NCBI GenBank assembly: GCA_900552315.1
Contig: URZM01000038.1
Coordinates: 1 to 14,964 of the forward strand
Length of the DNA stretch: 14,964 bases
Direction of reading: 5' to 3'
Origin: an uncultured Bacteroidales bacterium
GTDB lineage: Bacteria > Bacteroidota > Bacteroidia > Bacteroidales > Muribaculaceae
Shown here: in pieces, positions 7,887 to 14,781 of the stretch
Numbering within the stretch: the stretch's first letter is position 1
How the letters are laid out: every line of letters begins with the position of its first letter
The notes under the pieces: model-generated
The model's database searches: none
Told to the model about the DNA's origin: nothing
The model's input: only the letters and a program-made list of their open reading frames with translations
Made by a program: the position numbers and the translations under genes

Positions 7887-8995
7887 GTGCCGGAACCCTT
7901 AAGCGACGTGTACTCCCCCTCTCGGGTCTCGAACAGGCGGAAGGGGCCCCCCACCCTGTCCAGGATAGCGTCTATGTTCTCGCGCCCCGTGTCCGTGATG
8001 AAAATCTGACCGAAACAGGCGCTCTCGCTCACCAGCCTCATTATGTTGGACACGCGCCCGGAGTCCAGCTTGTCGAATATGTCGTCCAACAGCAGCAGGG
8101 GTTTCACGCCCCTGCATCCCTGAAGGTATTCGAAAACGGCCATGCGCAAGGCTATGGTGTAGGTCTTCATCTGGCCCTGCGAGCCGGAGCGGCGCAGGTC
8201 ACGCCCGTCCAGCTGCATCTGGAGGTCGTCCCTGTGCGGCCCGACGGTAGTATAGCCCAGGGCCTCGTCCTTGCGCCTCGCGCGCCCAAGGGCCTCCCGG
8301 AGTGTCAGGCCCTCCAGAGACGAGGCATAGATCATATACGGGGACTCATCCCTGCCTGCTATCGACTCATAGTAACGGACAAACGGAGCCGCAAGCTCGC
8401 TCACCCACTTGCTGCGGGCATGCGTTATCTCCTGAGCCTCCTGCTCCATCTGCATCTCCACCCCCTCCATAAGCAACGGATCTGCCATTCCTGCGCGGAG
8501 CATGGAGTTGCGCTGGGAGAGCGCCTTCTCGTAACGTATCAGTGACTCCAGATACACCGGGTCGGCCTGGCTTATCACCGAGTCCATCAACCGCCTGCGC
8601 TCCTCCGGCGAACCGGTAATCAGGAAATGGTCCTGGGGCGAGACAAGCACCACCGGCAGCGTGCCTATATGCTCCGACAGGCGCTTGTACTCCTTTCCGG
8701 AACGCTTCAGCACCTTGCGCCTCGGCGGGGCATAGCCTATGTTCACGCTCTCGGCGCGTCCCCCCTCCATCACATAAGCCCCCCGGACCATCATGGCCTC
8801 CGCTCCGCGACGTATCACCTCCGAGTCGGGCAGGCGCAGGAACGAGCGCGTCATGCTCAGGTAATAGATGGCCTCCAGCATGTTGCTCTTGCCCATGCCG
8901 TTGGCGCCCACCAGACAATTGACACCCTCACAGAAATCCACGCAGGCCTCCGTGATGTTCTTGAAATTGAGTATCGATATGTTGCTGAGCCACAT
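7883..8995 (-). CDS. recF: DNA replication and repair protein RecF
   Basis: The 370-aa product is a normal-length RecF. Walker A is GANGMGKS (30-37). Further conserved segments are RSFLR, SPEERRRLMD, GPHRDD (252-257), the ABC-type signature SGSQGQMKT (270-278), and Walker B plus D-loop LLLLDDIFDKLD (300-311). RecF is a cytoplasmic SMC-like ATPase that acts with RecO and RecR to load RecA at gaps. The start at 8995 gives the usual N-terminus (MWLSNISILNFKN). An in-frame ATG at 9043 is rejected because it lies inside the promoter element at 9041-9071. Transcription from that promoter would give a leader of about 40 nt. The gene is first of the cluster that runs on to msrA. Confidence 0.96.
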   Translation of the reverse strand: MWLSNISILNFKNITEACVDFCEGVNCLVGANGMGKSNMLEAIYYLSMTRSFLRLPDSEVIRRGAEAMMVRGAYVMEGGRAESVNIGYAPPRRKVLKRSGKEYKRLSEHIGTLPVVLVSPQDHFLITGSPEERRRLMDSVISQADPVYLESLIRYEKALSQRNSMLRAGMADPLLMEGVEMQMEQEAQEITHARSKWVSELAAPFVRYYESIAGRDESPYMIYASSLEGLTLREALGRARRKDEALGYTTVGPHRDDLQMQLDGRDLRRSGSQGQMKTYTIALRMAVFEYLQGCRGVKPLLLLDDIFDKLDSGRVSNIMRLVSESACFGQIFITDTGRENIDAILDRVGGPFRLFETREGEYTSLKGSGT

Positions 8996-9036
8996 AAGCC
9001 GGTATCCTTTACCGCCGGCGTCAACGCCGCCGGACA

Positions 9037-9072
9037 GCTGCAAAGTTAATCATTTTCCCGCACTCCGCCAAG
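9037..9072. repeat. 36-bp direct repeat, copy 1 (upstream of recF)
   Basis: These 36 bp are identical to 9889-9924 in the same orientation. The copy begins 13 nt beyond the GNAT stop (minus-strand sense) and contains the whole recF promoter from -33 to -7. The two copies bracket the GNAT/59-aa module and are 852 bp apart start to start. Confidence 0.95.
9041..9071 (-). promoter_or_regulatory. Promoter of the recF operon
   Basis: On the minus strand TTG (9071-9069), a 20-nt spacer, then TAACTTTG (9048-9041), a full consensus match. Transcription would start near 9035, 40 nt before the recF ATG at 8995. The element lies entirely inside the 36-bp direct repeat, so it is base-for-base the same as the promoter at 9893-9923. 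Confidence 0.75.
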
Positions 9073-9084
9073 TCCGCCATGCGC

Positions 9085-9687
9085 TCACGATATAAGTTTA
9101 AGGTCAAAGAAAAAGATACGGCTGCGCAACGGTTCATCCTCAGGGATGCCGAAAGCCTCCCTCTCGCCAAGCTCCGTCTTGTATAGTGGTTTGAATCCGT
9201 TCTTGACATAATAGCGGATGGTCTGCTCCGTGTTATAGGCATCGACCAGAATATACCGGCACGCCGCTTTGTTGTTCTCATCCACGAACCAGTATTTCAA
9301 GGACTCCATCAGCTGCGTGCCTACACCGCGCCCCTGTCCGCGCCACTCCACATTGACCCCCAGCCTGCCGATAAGCACAGCCGGATAACTGCGATGACGC
9401 TTCTGTTGTGGAATCCTGCGTTGGAGCGCGTTCTTGGACGGCCTGTCAAGAGTATAGGTCTTGATGCCGTCATAAGACAACGTGGCTATGGCCACTATCG
9501 TACGCCTGTCCTCACGGCTCACCCAACAATATGACTTGCCCAGCAACTCTTCCTCATACATGAACACATCCTTGCGGAAAAACTCGTCAAGGTCTGCGTC
9601 TCCGCATGAGAATGGATGGCAGTATTCCGCGACCTCTCTGGTGTATGGGACCATAAAGGCCCGTTCCACAAAGACATACCGCTCCAT
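9085..9687 (-). CDS. GNAT-family acetyltransferase, possible TacT/AtaT-type toxin
   Basis: The 200-aa product begins, after a short N-terminus, with HPFSCGDADLDEFFRKD (24-40), the F-x-CG-x-x-x-LD-x-FF pattern seen in TacT/AtaT-like GNAT toxins. Later come IGRLGVNVEWRGQGRGVG (106-123), holding the acetyl-CoA-binding RGxGxG-type loop, and TIRYYVKNGFKPL (156-168), the usual C-terminal GNAT motif with Tyr residues. TacT-type enzymes acetylate charged aminoacyl-tRNAs and stop translation; that activity is inferred here, not shown. A 59-aa gene lies 5 nt upstream. Start choice is uncertain: ATG 9687 has AGGAGG directly abutting it, while ATG 9654 (MVPYTREV) would give a length closer to short family members. 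Base composition is lower in G+C than the flanks: one sample line, 9181-9240, has 27 G+C in 60, against 42 in 60 at 8221-8280 in recF. Confidence 0.85.
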   Translation of the reverse strand: MERYVFVERAFMVPYTREVAEYCHPFSCGDADLDEFFRKDVFMYEEELLGKSYCWVSREDRRTIVAIATLSYDGIKTYTLDRPSKNALQRRIPQQKRHRSYPAVLIGRLGVNVEWRGQGRGVGTQLMESLKYWFVDENNKAACRYILVDAYNTEQTIRYYVKNGFKPLYKTELGEREAFGIPEDEPLRSRIFFFDLKLIS

Positions 9688-9692
9688 CCTCC

Positions 9693-9872
9693 TCAGTCTC
9701 TGGAAGGGGGGAACACTATATTTTTCGCGCTTTCAAGCATCGTGGTGAGCGTCTTGCGCTGGCTGGCGGTCAGGCGCGGGGTCGGAAGCTTGCCGTTCCG
9801 CTCCGCATCGTCCATGAACGCCTGAGCATCCTCTCCCCACAATTCCGGTGATGTCTTGATTGTCATTGCCAT
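9693..9872 (-). CDS. 59-aa protein, candidate antitoxin of the GNAT gene
   Basis: The product is 59 aa, starting MAMTIKTSPELWGEDAQAF and ending LESAKNIVFPPSRD. It is small, mixed-charge and helical, with a middle linker (GKLPTPRL). The size, the position directly before a GNAT gene and the 5-nt spacing fit an antitoxin-toxin operon. I do not recognise a clear ribbon-helix-helix domain, so it is not a textbook TacA (DUF1778). ATG 9866, two codons later, is an equally good start. The frame is open further upstream, but that would translate the promoter at 9893-9923, so it is rejected. Predicted leader length is about 15 nt. Confidence 0.65.
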   Translation of the reverse strand: MAMTIKTSPELWGEDAQAFMDDAERNGKLPTPRLTASQRKTLTTMLESAKNIVFPPSRD

Positions 9873-9888
9873 ATCGTATAAATCTTTT

Positions 9889-9924
9889 GCTGCAAAGTTA
9901 ATCATTTTCCCGCACTCCGCCAAG
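9889..9924. repeat. 36-bp direct repeat, copy 2 (upstream of the GNAT module)
   Basis: Identical to 9037-9072 over 36 bp; identity ends with T versus C at the next base. This copy begins 7 nt beyond the acyl-CoA ligase stop (minus-strand sense) and carries the promoter of the 59-aa/GNAT module. Confidence 0.95.
9893..9923 (-). promoter_or_regulatory. Promoter of the 59-aa/GNAT module
   Basis: On the minus strand TTG (9923-9921), a 20-nt spacer, then TAACTTTG (9900-9893). Transcription would start near 9887, about 15 nt ahead of ATG 9872. The element is identical to the recF promoter because both lie in the 36-bp repeat. Confidence 0.72.
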
Positions 9925-9931
9925 CCCGCGC

Positions 9932-11596
9932 CTACGAATACAGATACCGCCTTATGGAGCGCTTCGGGGTCTTGGCGAACTCCTTCTCCACGGCCTCGAA
10001 ATCGGCCAGACGCTCATACGCCGCCAGACGCGAGTTCAACTTGGCCTTCAGCTTGTCGAGCAGCACAGGCACCTTGTCGGGACCCACGCCGCGCTCCGCC
10101 ATGGCCTCCTGGTCCAGGAACACGAGCGCCGTGAGCCTCCCCTTGCGATCCACCACCAGGCTCTCGCTCACGAAAGGCATCGCGTTTATGCGCGCCTCCA
10201 GCTCCTCAGGATAGATGTTCTGCCCCGAGGCCGAGAGTATCATGGTCTTGCTGCGTCCGCGCAGGAAAAGGGTGCCGTCAGGCATACGAGTGCCCATGTC
10301 GCCTGTATGCAGCCAGCCCTCGCTGTCCAGGGCCTCCGCCGTGGCCTGCTCGTTCTTGTAATAGCCTGCCATCACGTTCTGGCCTCGCACCAGTATTTCC
10401 CCGGGCACCGACATAGGGTCCGGGCTGTCCACACGGCTCTCCATGATCTGGGGCAGCGTGCGGCCGGCCGACCCCGGCACATATTCCTTGGCGTGGGTAT
10501 AACTTATCAGCGGGCCGCACTCGGTCATGCCGTAGCCCACCGTGTACGGGAACTTTATGAGCCGCAGGAACTCCTCGGTGTCAGCCCCCAGGGCCGCGCC
10601 CCCTATTATCACCTGGTCCAGGTTGCCCCCAAGGCTGTTCATCAGCTTGCTCCGCAGCTTGCGGTGCACCAGGGTCCGCACCCCGGGGATGGAGAGTAGC
10701 TGCTGCATCTTAGGCGTGGAGATGAGCGGCTCTATCTTCTTGCGGTAAATCTTCTCGAACACCAGCGGCACGCTCAGCAATATGTTGGGCCTTACCTGCT
10801 GAAGGGCCTTCAGCAATATCGAGGGGGTGGGAGTGCGGCCCAGCACCGTGACGTGCGACCCGGCCGCCAGCGGCAGCAGCAGGTCGAAGGTACAGCCGTA
10901 GGCGTGGGCCATAGGCAGGAACGTCAGCACGCGGCTCCTCGGGTAATGCAGCTTCTTGCCCAGGCCGAACACCACGTTTCCCGCCAGGTTCCACCCCGTG
11001 AGCATCACTCCCTTGGAGAAGCCCGTGGTCCCCGACGTATAGTTAAGCACCACCACAGAGTTGTTGTCAACCTGCGGATAATGTATGTCCTCGGCCGTGA
11101 ACCCCTGCGGATACACCTCGGCGAACCTGTCTCCAAGCTCATCAAGCAGCCTGCGCACCTTCTTCTCGTCCCGCGCTGCAAGCAGCTCCGGGCGCGAGAG
11201 CGACAGCACGCACTCCACATGCTTCATCTTCTTCAGCTCCAGCGTCTTCCACCGCTGGTCGTCCGTCATAAGCAGGCGCGCCTCGCAGTGGTTGATGATA
11301 TTCGTGGCGTCCTCCGCCACAAAGTCTGGCAATATGGGCACCACCGTGGCCCCGTAAGTTATCACAGACATGAAAGCCTCGATCCACACATCCGTGTCCT
11401 TGGCGTAGATCGCTATCTTGTCCCCGCGCTTGAGCCCAAGCTCCGAAAACAATACATGCGACCGGGCCACATTCGCCGCCAGGTGCAGATAGCTCTTGGC
11501 CCCCGGCCTCCCGTACAGCGACACCGCCGGCAGCTCCGCGTTCTTGCGGAAACTCTTCTCGTAAAGCTTTATGAAATTGTCTGGATATCTGTACAT
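9932..11596 (-). CDS. AMP-binding long-chain acyl-CoA ligase (FadD-like)
   Basis: The 554-aa product is a full-length ANL-superfamily adenylating enzyme. Motifs in order: the phosphate-binding loop YTSGTTGFSKG (187-197), LPMAHAYG (227-234), IGGAAL (331-336), the A5 motif YGMTE (355-359), GWLHTGD (427-433), the hinge region LRGRSKTMI (445-453), GQNIYPEELE (458-467), and the C-terminal KTPKRSIRRYLY with probable catalytic Lys545. It should activate a fatty acid with ATP and load it onto CoA at the inner face of the cytoplasmic membrane. Chain length is not readable. Loading of another acid or an acyl carrier cannot be excluded. The only ATG near the family N-terminus (MYRYPDNFIK) is at 11596. 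The best promoter candidate is about 180 nt upstream, leaving a long leader. The stop is 7 nt from the 36-bp repeat. Confidence 0.92.
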   Translation of the reverse strand: MYRYPDNFIKLYEKSFRKNAELPAVSLYGRPGAKSYLHLAANVARSHVLFSELGLKRGDKIAIYAKDTDVWIEAFMSVITYGATVVPILPDFVAEDATNIINHCEARLLMTDDQRWKTLELKKMKHVECVLSLSRPELLAARDEKKVRRLLDELGDRFAEVYPQGFTAEDIHYPQVDNNSVVVLNYTSGTTGFSKGVMLTGWNLAGNVVFGLGKKLHYPRSRVLTFLPMAHAYGCTFDLLLPLAAGSHVTVLGRTPTPSILLKALQQVRPNILLSVPLVFEKIYRKKIEPLISTPKMQQLLSIPGVRTLVHRKLRSKLMNSLGGNLDQVIIGGAALGADTEEFLRLIKFPYTVGYGMTECGPLISYTHAKEYVPGSAGRTLPQIMESRVDSPDPMSVPGEILVRGQNVMAGYYKNEQATAEALDSEGWLHTGDMGTRMPDGTLFLRGRSKTMILSASGQNIYPEELEARINAMPFVSESLVVDRKGRLTALVFLDQEAMAERGVGPDKVPVLLDKLKAKLNSRLAAYERLADFEAVEKEFAKTPKRSIRRYLYS

Positions 11597-11769
11597 AAAT
11601 TCTCAACGTATTTGCGATTAAACATAAGGCCCATACCGCCGGGCACGCCGCCTCAGGGCGCAGGCCATCAAAGCCCTGACCAAAGGCCCGGAGAGCCCCT
11701 AAGCCAAGAGCCCGGGAAACCCCAAGCCCCCGCCGGGACACAACGGCTCACTATATAAACCACCGGGCA
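11597..11769 (-). other. Long GC-rich 5' leader of the acyl-CoA ligase gene
   Basis: If transcription starts from the promoter at 11775-11805, about 170 nt precede ATG 11596, far longer than the 15-40 nt leaders predicted for most other genes here. It is rich in G+C with repeated GGGCT/GGGCC runs that could pair. It contains a possible 16-codon ORF (11668-11618, MACALRRRARRYGPYV) ending 21 nt before the ligase start. I do not recognise a known riboswitch. Confidence 0.4.
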
Positions 11770-11774
11770 GGCAA

Positions 11775-11805
11775 CAAAGTTAGTAAAAAATCCAAAAAAA
11801 TACAA
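11775..11805 (-). promoter_or_regulatory. Promoter of the acyl-CoA ligase gene
   Basis: On the minus strand TTG (11805-11803), a 20-nt spacer made largely of T, then TAACTTTG (11782-11775). The -7 element is the same octamer as in the recF and GNAT promoters. No better match lies nearer the gene. Confidence 0.65.
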
Positions 11806-11883
11806 CCCCACCCTTCCTGACCCGCCCGACCCCGTTGTCCCCCGCGCGATGTCCCACGATATCCTGCGATGTTCCCGTCCCTG

Positions 11884-12075
11884 CATGAGCCCCGCGAGGG
11901 GCGCAAATTTTGTTAACCCCGGGTGCTCGCCACCCGGGGAGACCATCCCCTCCCGGAATCAGCCTCGGAGGGGCTGAACCACCCACCACCATCCCACTCA
12001 GCCCCCAGCATTTCACAATCCACGATATACCCAGCATAAGAACTGACAATACGCAAGCCACTATACAATTCATAC
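11884..12075. repeat. Interspersed three-hairpin repeat, copy A
   Basis: Hairpin 1 is GCCCC/GGGGC at 11889-11902. GTTAA then leads into hairpin 2, with a 9-bp stem (11917-11925 with 11931-11939) and loop CTCGC. Hairpin 3 is CAGCC/GGCTG at 11960-11976. A tail with CCAGCATAAGAACTGACAAT follows from 12031, and similarity extends to CATAC at about 12075. The same order of parts is found at 14782-14937. No coding function is evident. It lies between the divergent promoters of the ligase and the 772-aa barrel gene. Outer borders are approximate. Confidence 0.8.
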
Positions 12076-12125
12076 TTGCACCTCAGAGAAAATACAAGCC
12101 CCTAAAAAATTTCTCTGTTAAAAAT

Positions 12126-12156
12126 TTGCAAATCCAATTTTAATTCCCTAAATTTG
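12126..12156 (+). promoter_or_regulatory. Promoter of the small ORF and 772-aa barrel gene
   Basis: TTG (12126-12128), a 20-nt spacer, then TAAATTTG (12149-12156), a full consensus match. Transcription would start near 12162, giving a leader of about 140 nt before ATG 12301, which contains the 24-codon ORF at 12188-12262. Confidence 0.7.
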
Positions 12157-12187
12157 CGACATCATTAACCCAGATAAAAAGACTGCC

Positions 12188-12262
12188 ATGAAACACAGCC
12201 TATACGATACCCTCATACCCCCACCGACAGGAAGCATCGACCCGCAACGCCACTGGGTCTAA
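12188..12262 (+). CDS. 24-aa small ORF in the leader of the barrel gene
   Basis: ATG at 12188 and TAA at 12260-12262 enclose 24 codons (MKHSLYDTLIPPPTGSIDPQ, then RHWV). It begins about 26 nt after the predicted transcription start and ends 38 nt before the barrel-gene ATG, so it would be the first ORF on that mRNA. It has a Pro triplet, which can slow ribosomes, and no signal peptide. It could be a leader peptide, a small protein, or chance. I know of no family for it. Confidence 0.4.
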   Translation: MKHSLYDTLIPPPTGSIDPQRHWV

Positions 12263-12300
12263 AGCAATCCATAACACACCGCAAAAATTTATACATCGCA

Positions 12301-14619
12301 ATGAGCCCAAAACTGCACCTATTGTCATACATCACTCTGTCCTGTGTTTCATTGCAGGCCCAAACCGTCCTGCAAGGCACCGTAAAGGGCACAGACAGCG
12401 AGCCTATACCAGGGGCCTCCATCGTCTGCCTATCTCTCCCGGACTCTATTTACATAAACGGGACAGTCTCTGACGTCGAAGGCCGGTTCCTCCTGACAGA
12501 GAAGCCCTCCGGCGGCAGACACCTGCTTTCCGTACAAGCCTCAGGATATGAGCGTCACTATCAATGTGTTGAAACGTCTGCCACAGCATCAATCGACATC
12601 CGCCTCGAGCCTGTCTCCACACAGCTTGCGGAAATAGTAGTCTCGGCAAAGGCACCTTCCACCACCCGCCAAGGGGGTAAATTCATATTCATCCCCAACG
12701 GGCTGGCCGACAACGTGCCCAACGCGAGGGAGCTGATGGCTCACGTACCGCTTGTCAAATGGACCGACAAAAAGGTGGAGATAGAAGGACGCGGCCTTTC
12801 CAAGATATACATCAACGGCAAGGACCCGCACTGGCAACCCGAGGAGGTTTCAGCCAAGCTCCGCACCCTTGACCCGCACTGCGTCAGACGCGTGGAAATC
12901 ATCACTGACCCGGGGTCCTCACAAAGCGCCTCGTTCTCAGGGGGAATCGTCAACATAGTGTACGACGACCCCACGCAGGGCTTCGTGGGCAACGCCGCCC
13001 TTTCCCTGACAATGGCCAACGACAGGCCGGCTGTCAGCCCGAACCTGTGGATGGCATTCCAGAAGGGGCGTTTCCGCACATCGGCAAACCTGCACCACTC
13101 TTTCGAGAGCAGCATGGCAAGGACCACCAACAGCTACGAGTATCCTCTGCTTGGCAAATCCGTCATCAACGAGACATACTCCCATTCACATGCCCACAGG
13201 CTGTTCTTATCGCTGAACATGAACTATGACCTCACCCCTAAAAGCACGATAGGATTATCTCTCTATGCAGGGTCGGCAGCCTCCAAGGCGACCGACAAGG
13301 TCAGCACGGTCACCTCGCAGGACGGGTCGCGGCTGCACAGCTACATGGCCAACAAGACCGTCATGCCCATGTGGTCGCCCAATCCCAGCGGGGTCCTCTA
13401 TTATACGCTTGTGACCGATGACCGGGGAAGCAATTTCTCCGCAGAGGTAGAATACGGGGTCTCGAAAACCAAAAACGAGAACATGCGCGATTTCTCGGGG
13501 ACAGTCTCTCCCCAAGATTTCACCTACAGCGGCGAGGCGCTGAACGCAAACGCGAAATACAAACATATATTCAATGCAAAGACCTCTCTTCACGCAGGCG
13601 TCGGATATGAATACACTCACCGCACCCAGACCCAGCGGCTCGACGGCGAGACAAGCGACTTCACATACGACGACGGCGTCAGCTCCGGCTTCGTCCAGTT
13701 CTCCCGCACCTGGAACGACATTTTCTCCTCCGACATAGGCCTGCGGGTGGAACACACCCACGTCCGCACCCTCAGCAGCACCGAGGCGCAATCCGGCACG
13801 CAGGACTATACAGACCTGTTCCCCTCCCTGAGCCTCAGCTGGCGCATCCCTGTCGCCGGTCAGAGCATCTCCCTGTCATACTCCAAGCACATATCACGCC
13901 CCCGCCTCTATTTCCTGGACCCTTACAAGACGTGGACCTCCGACAACTCCTATTACCAAGGAAACCCCGACCTCAAGGCCAACAAGACCCATTTCGTCAA
14001 CATGTCATACAAGTTCCTGAACGATTTCATATTCCAGGCCATGTACATGTACAGCGGCACCTCCACGACACAGTACACCATAAACACACCCGACGGCATG
14101 TCGGTATCCTCGGTCACGAACGCGGGGCACTCGAACTATGTCTTGCTGTCTCTCAACTACAACGCCATGCCCACGTCATTCTGGATTCTGGGCACATCCG
14201 CAAACGCGGTGTACCGCAACGAGAAAGTCCGCACACCGGCCTCCACACTGAGCGCCTCCGGATGGGAGGTCGGGGCTTGGTCGCTGAGCAACACATTTGT
14301 CCTTTCCCGAAAACATTCGTTAAGGATGTCCCTCTCAAATTCGCTGATGCCTCCACACTCAAAAGCCGTCTACAGCACCGGCTGGCGCGATGACCTGAGC
14401 GTTGCCCTGGACAAATCCTTCGACTTCGGCCTTGTCGCGCAACTCAGCTGCTGGATCCCTTTCGGCCTAAAGAACACCCAGCACCTCCACACCCCCGAAT
14501 ATTCATACGACATTGTGACCCACGGCGGCCAATACAGCATAACACTGAACCTGTCATACACCTTCGGCAAGTCGCAGGTGAAAGGCCCCAAAGAGAAAGC
14601 CTCCGCCATCACCCTCTGA
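12301..14619 (+). CDS. Second outer-membrane beta-barrel protein with carboxypeptidase-regulatory-like domain
   Basis: The 772-aa product has a signal peptide ending at LQAQ (residues 1-21). A carboxypeptidase-regulatory-like domain follows (about 23-107: LQGTVKGTDSEPIPGASIV ... SDVEGRFLL). A plug-like domain lies at about 110-222 (EIVVSAKAP, VEIEGRGLSKIYINGKDP, VRRVEIITDPGSS). The rest is a long barrel with the conserved YQGNPDLKANKTHFVNMSY segment, ending SYTFGKSQVKG before a short basic tail. The architecture and length match the protein at 1998-4292, and I expect the same Pfam barrel family (OMP_b-brl_3). The likely role is TonB-linked uptake or signalling at the outer membrane; the ligand is unknown. 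No SusD partner is nearby. It has its own promoter, a leader with a small ORF, and copies of the three-hairpin repeat on both sides. The start at 12301 is supported by the signal peptide immediately after it. Confidence 0.87.
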   Translation: MSPKLHLLSYITLSCVSLQAQTVLQGTVKGTDSEPIPGASIVCLSLPDSIYINGTVSDVEGRFLLTEKPSGGRHLLSVQASGYERHYQCVETSATASIDIRLEPVSTQLAEIVVSAKAPSTTRQGGKFIFIPNGLADNVPNARELMAHVPLVKWTDKKVEIEGRGLSKIYINGKDPHWQPEEVSAKLRTLDPHCVRRVEIITDPGSSQSASFSGGIVNIVYDDPTQGFVGNAALSLTMANDRPAVSPNLWMAFQKGRFRTSANLHHSFESSMARTTNSYEYPLLGKSVINETYSHSHAHRLFLSLNMNYDLTPKSTIGLSLYAGSAASKATDKVSTVTSQDGSRLHSYMANKTVMPMWSPNPSGVLYYTLVTDDRGSNFSAEVEYGVSKTKNENMRDFSGTVSPQDFTYSGEALNANAKYKHIFNAKTSLHAGVGYEYTHRTQTQRLDGETSDFTYDDGVSSGFVQFSRTWNDIFSSDIGLRVEHTHVRTLSSTEAQSGTQDYTDLFPSLSLSWRIPVAGQSISLSYSKHISRPRLYFLDPYKTWTSDNSYYQGNPDLKANKTHFVNMSYKFLNDFIFQAMYMYSGTSTTQYTINTPDGMSVSSVTNAGHSNYVLLSLNYNAMPTSFWILGTSANAVYRNEKVRTPASTLSASGWEVGAWSLSNTFVLSRKHSLRMSLSNSLMPPHSKAVYSTGWRDDLSVALDKSFDFGLVAQLSCWIPFGLKNTQHLHTPEYSYDIVTHGGQYSITLNLSYTFGKSQVKGPKEKASAITL

Positions 14620-14667
14620 GCACACCCCGCAGCCTCGCCGCCCCGCGTCATAACCCCACCCCGCCAA

Positions 14668-14745
14668 GTCCGACCAGCCCGTTGAGCTCGTCCACCAAGT
14701 CAGACCAGTCCGACCAGTCCGACCCGTCCACATCCGTCCACATCC
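14668..14745. repeat. Second 9-bp period array (GTCCGACCA-like)
   Basis: The clearest units are GTCAGACCA (14699), GTCCGACCA (14708) and GTCCGACCC (14717), followed by two 10-nt GTCCACATCC units (14726, 14736). Earlier units from 14668 are degenerate. Period and core match the array at 1876-1920. It lies in the 345-nt non-coding stretch after the barrel gene, where I find no gene and no clear terminator. Confidence 0.7.
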
Positions 14746-14781
14746 ACCATCAACTCCGCCGACCCATACCCACGACCCGGA

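Noticed and set aside
9021..9923. Two peptides sharing AECGKMINFAA, one in an alternative frame near recF and one as an extension of the 59-aa protein
   Set aside because: The identity comes from the 36-bp DNA repeat, which is promoter sequence in both places; it is not shared protein homology.
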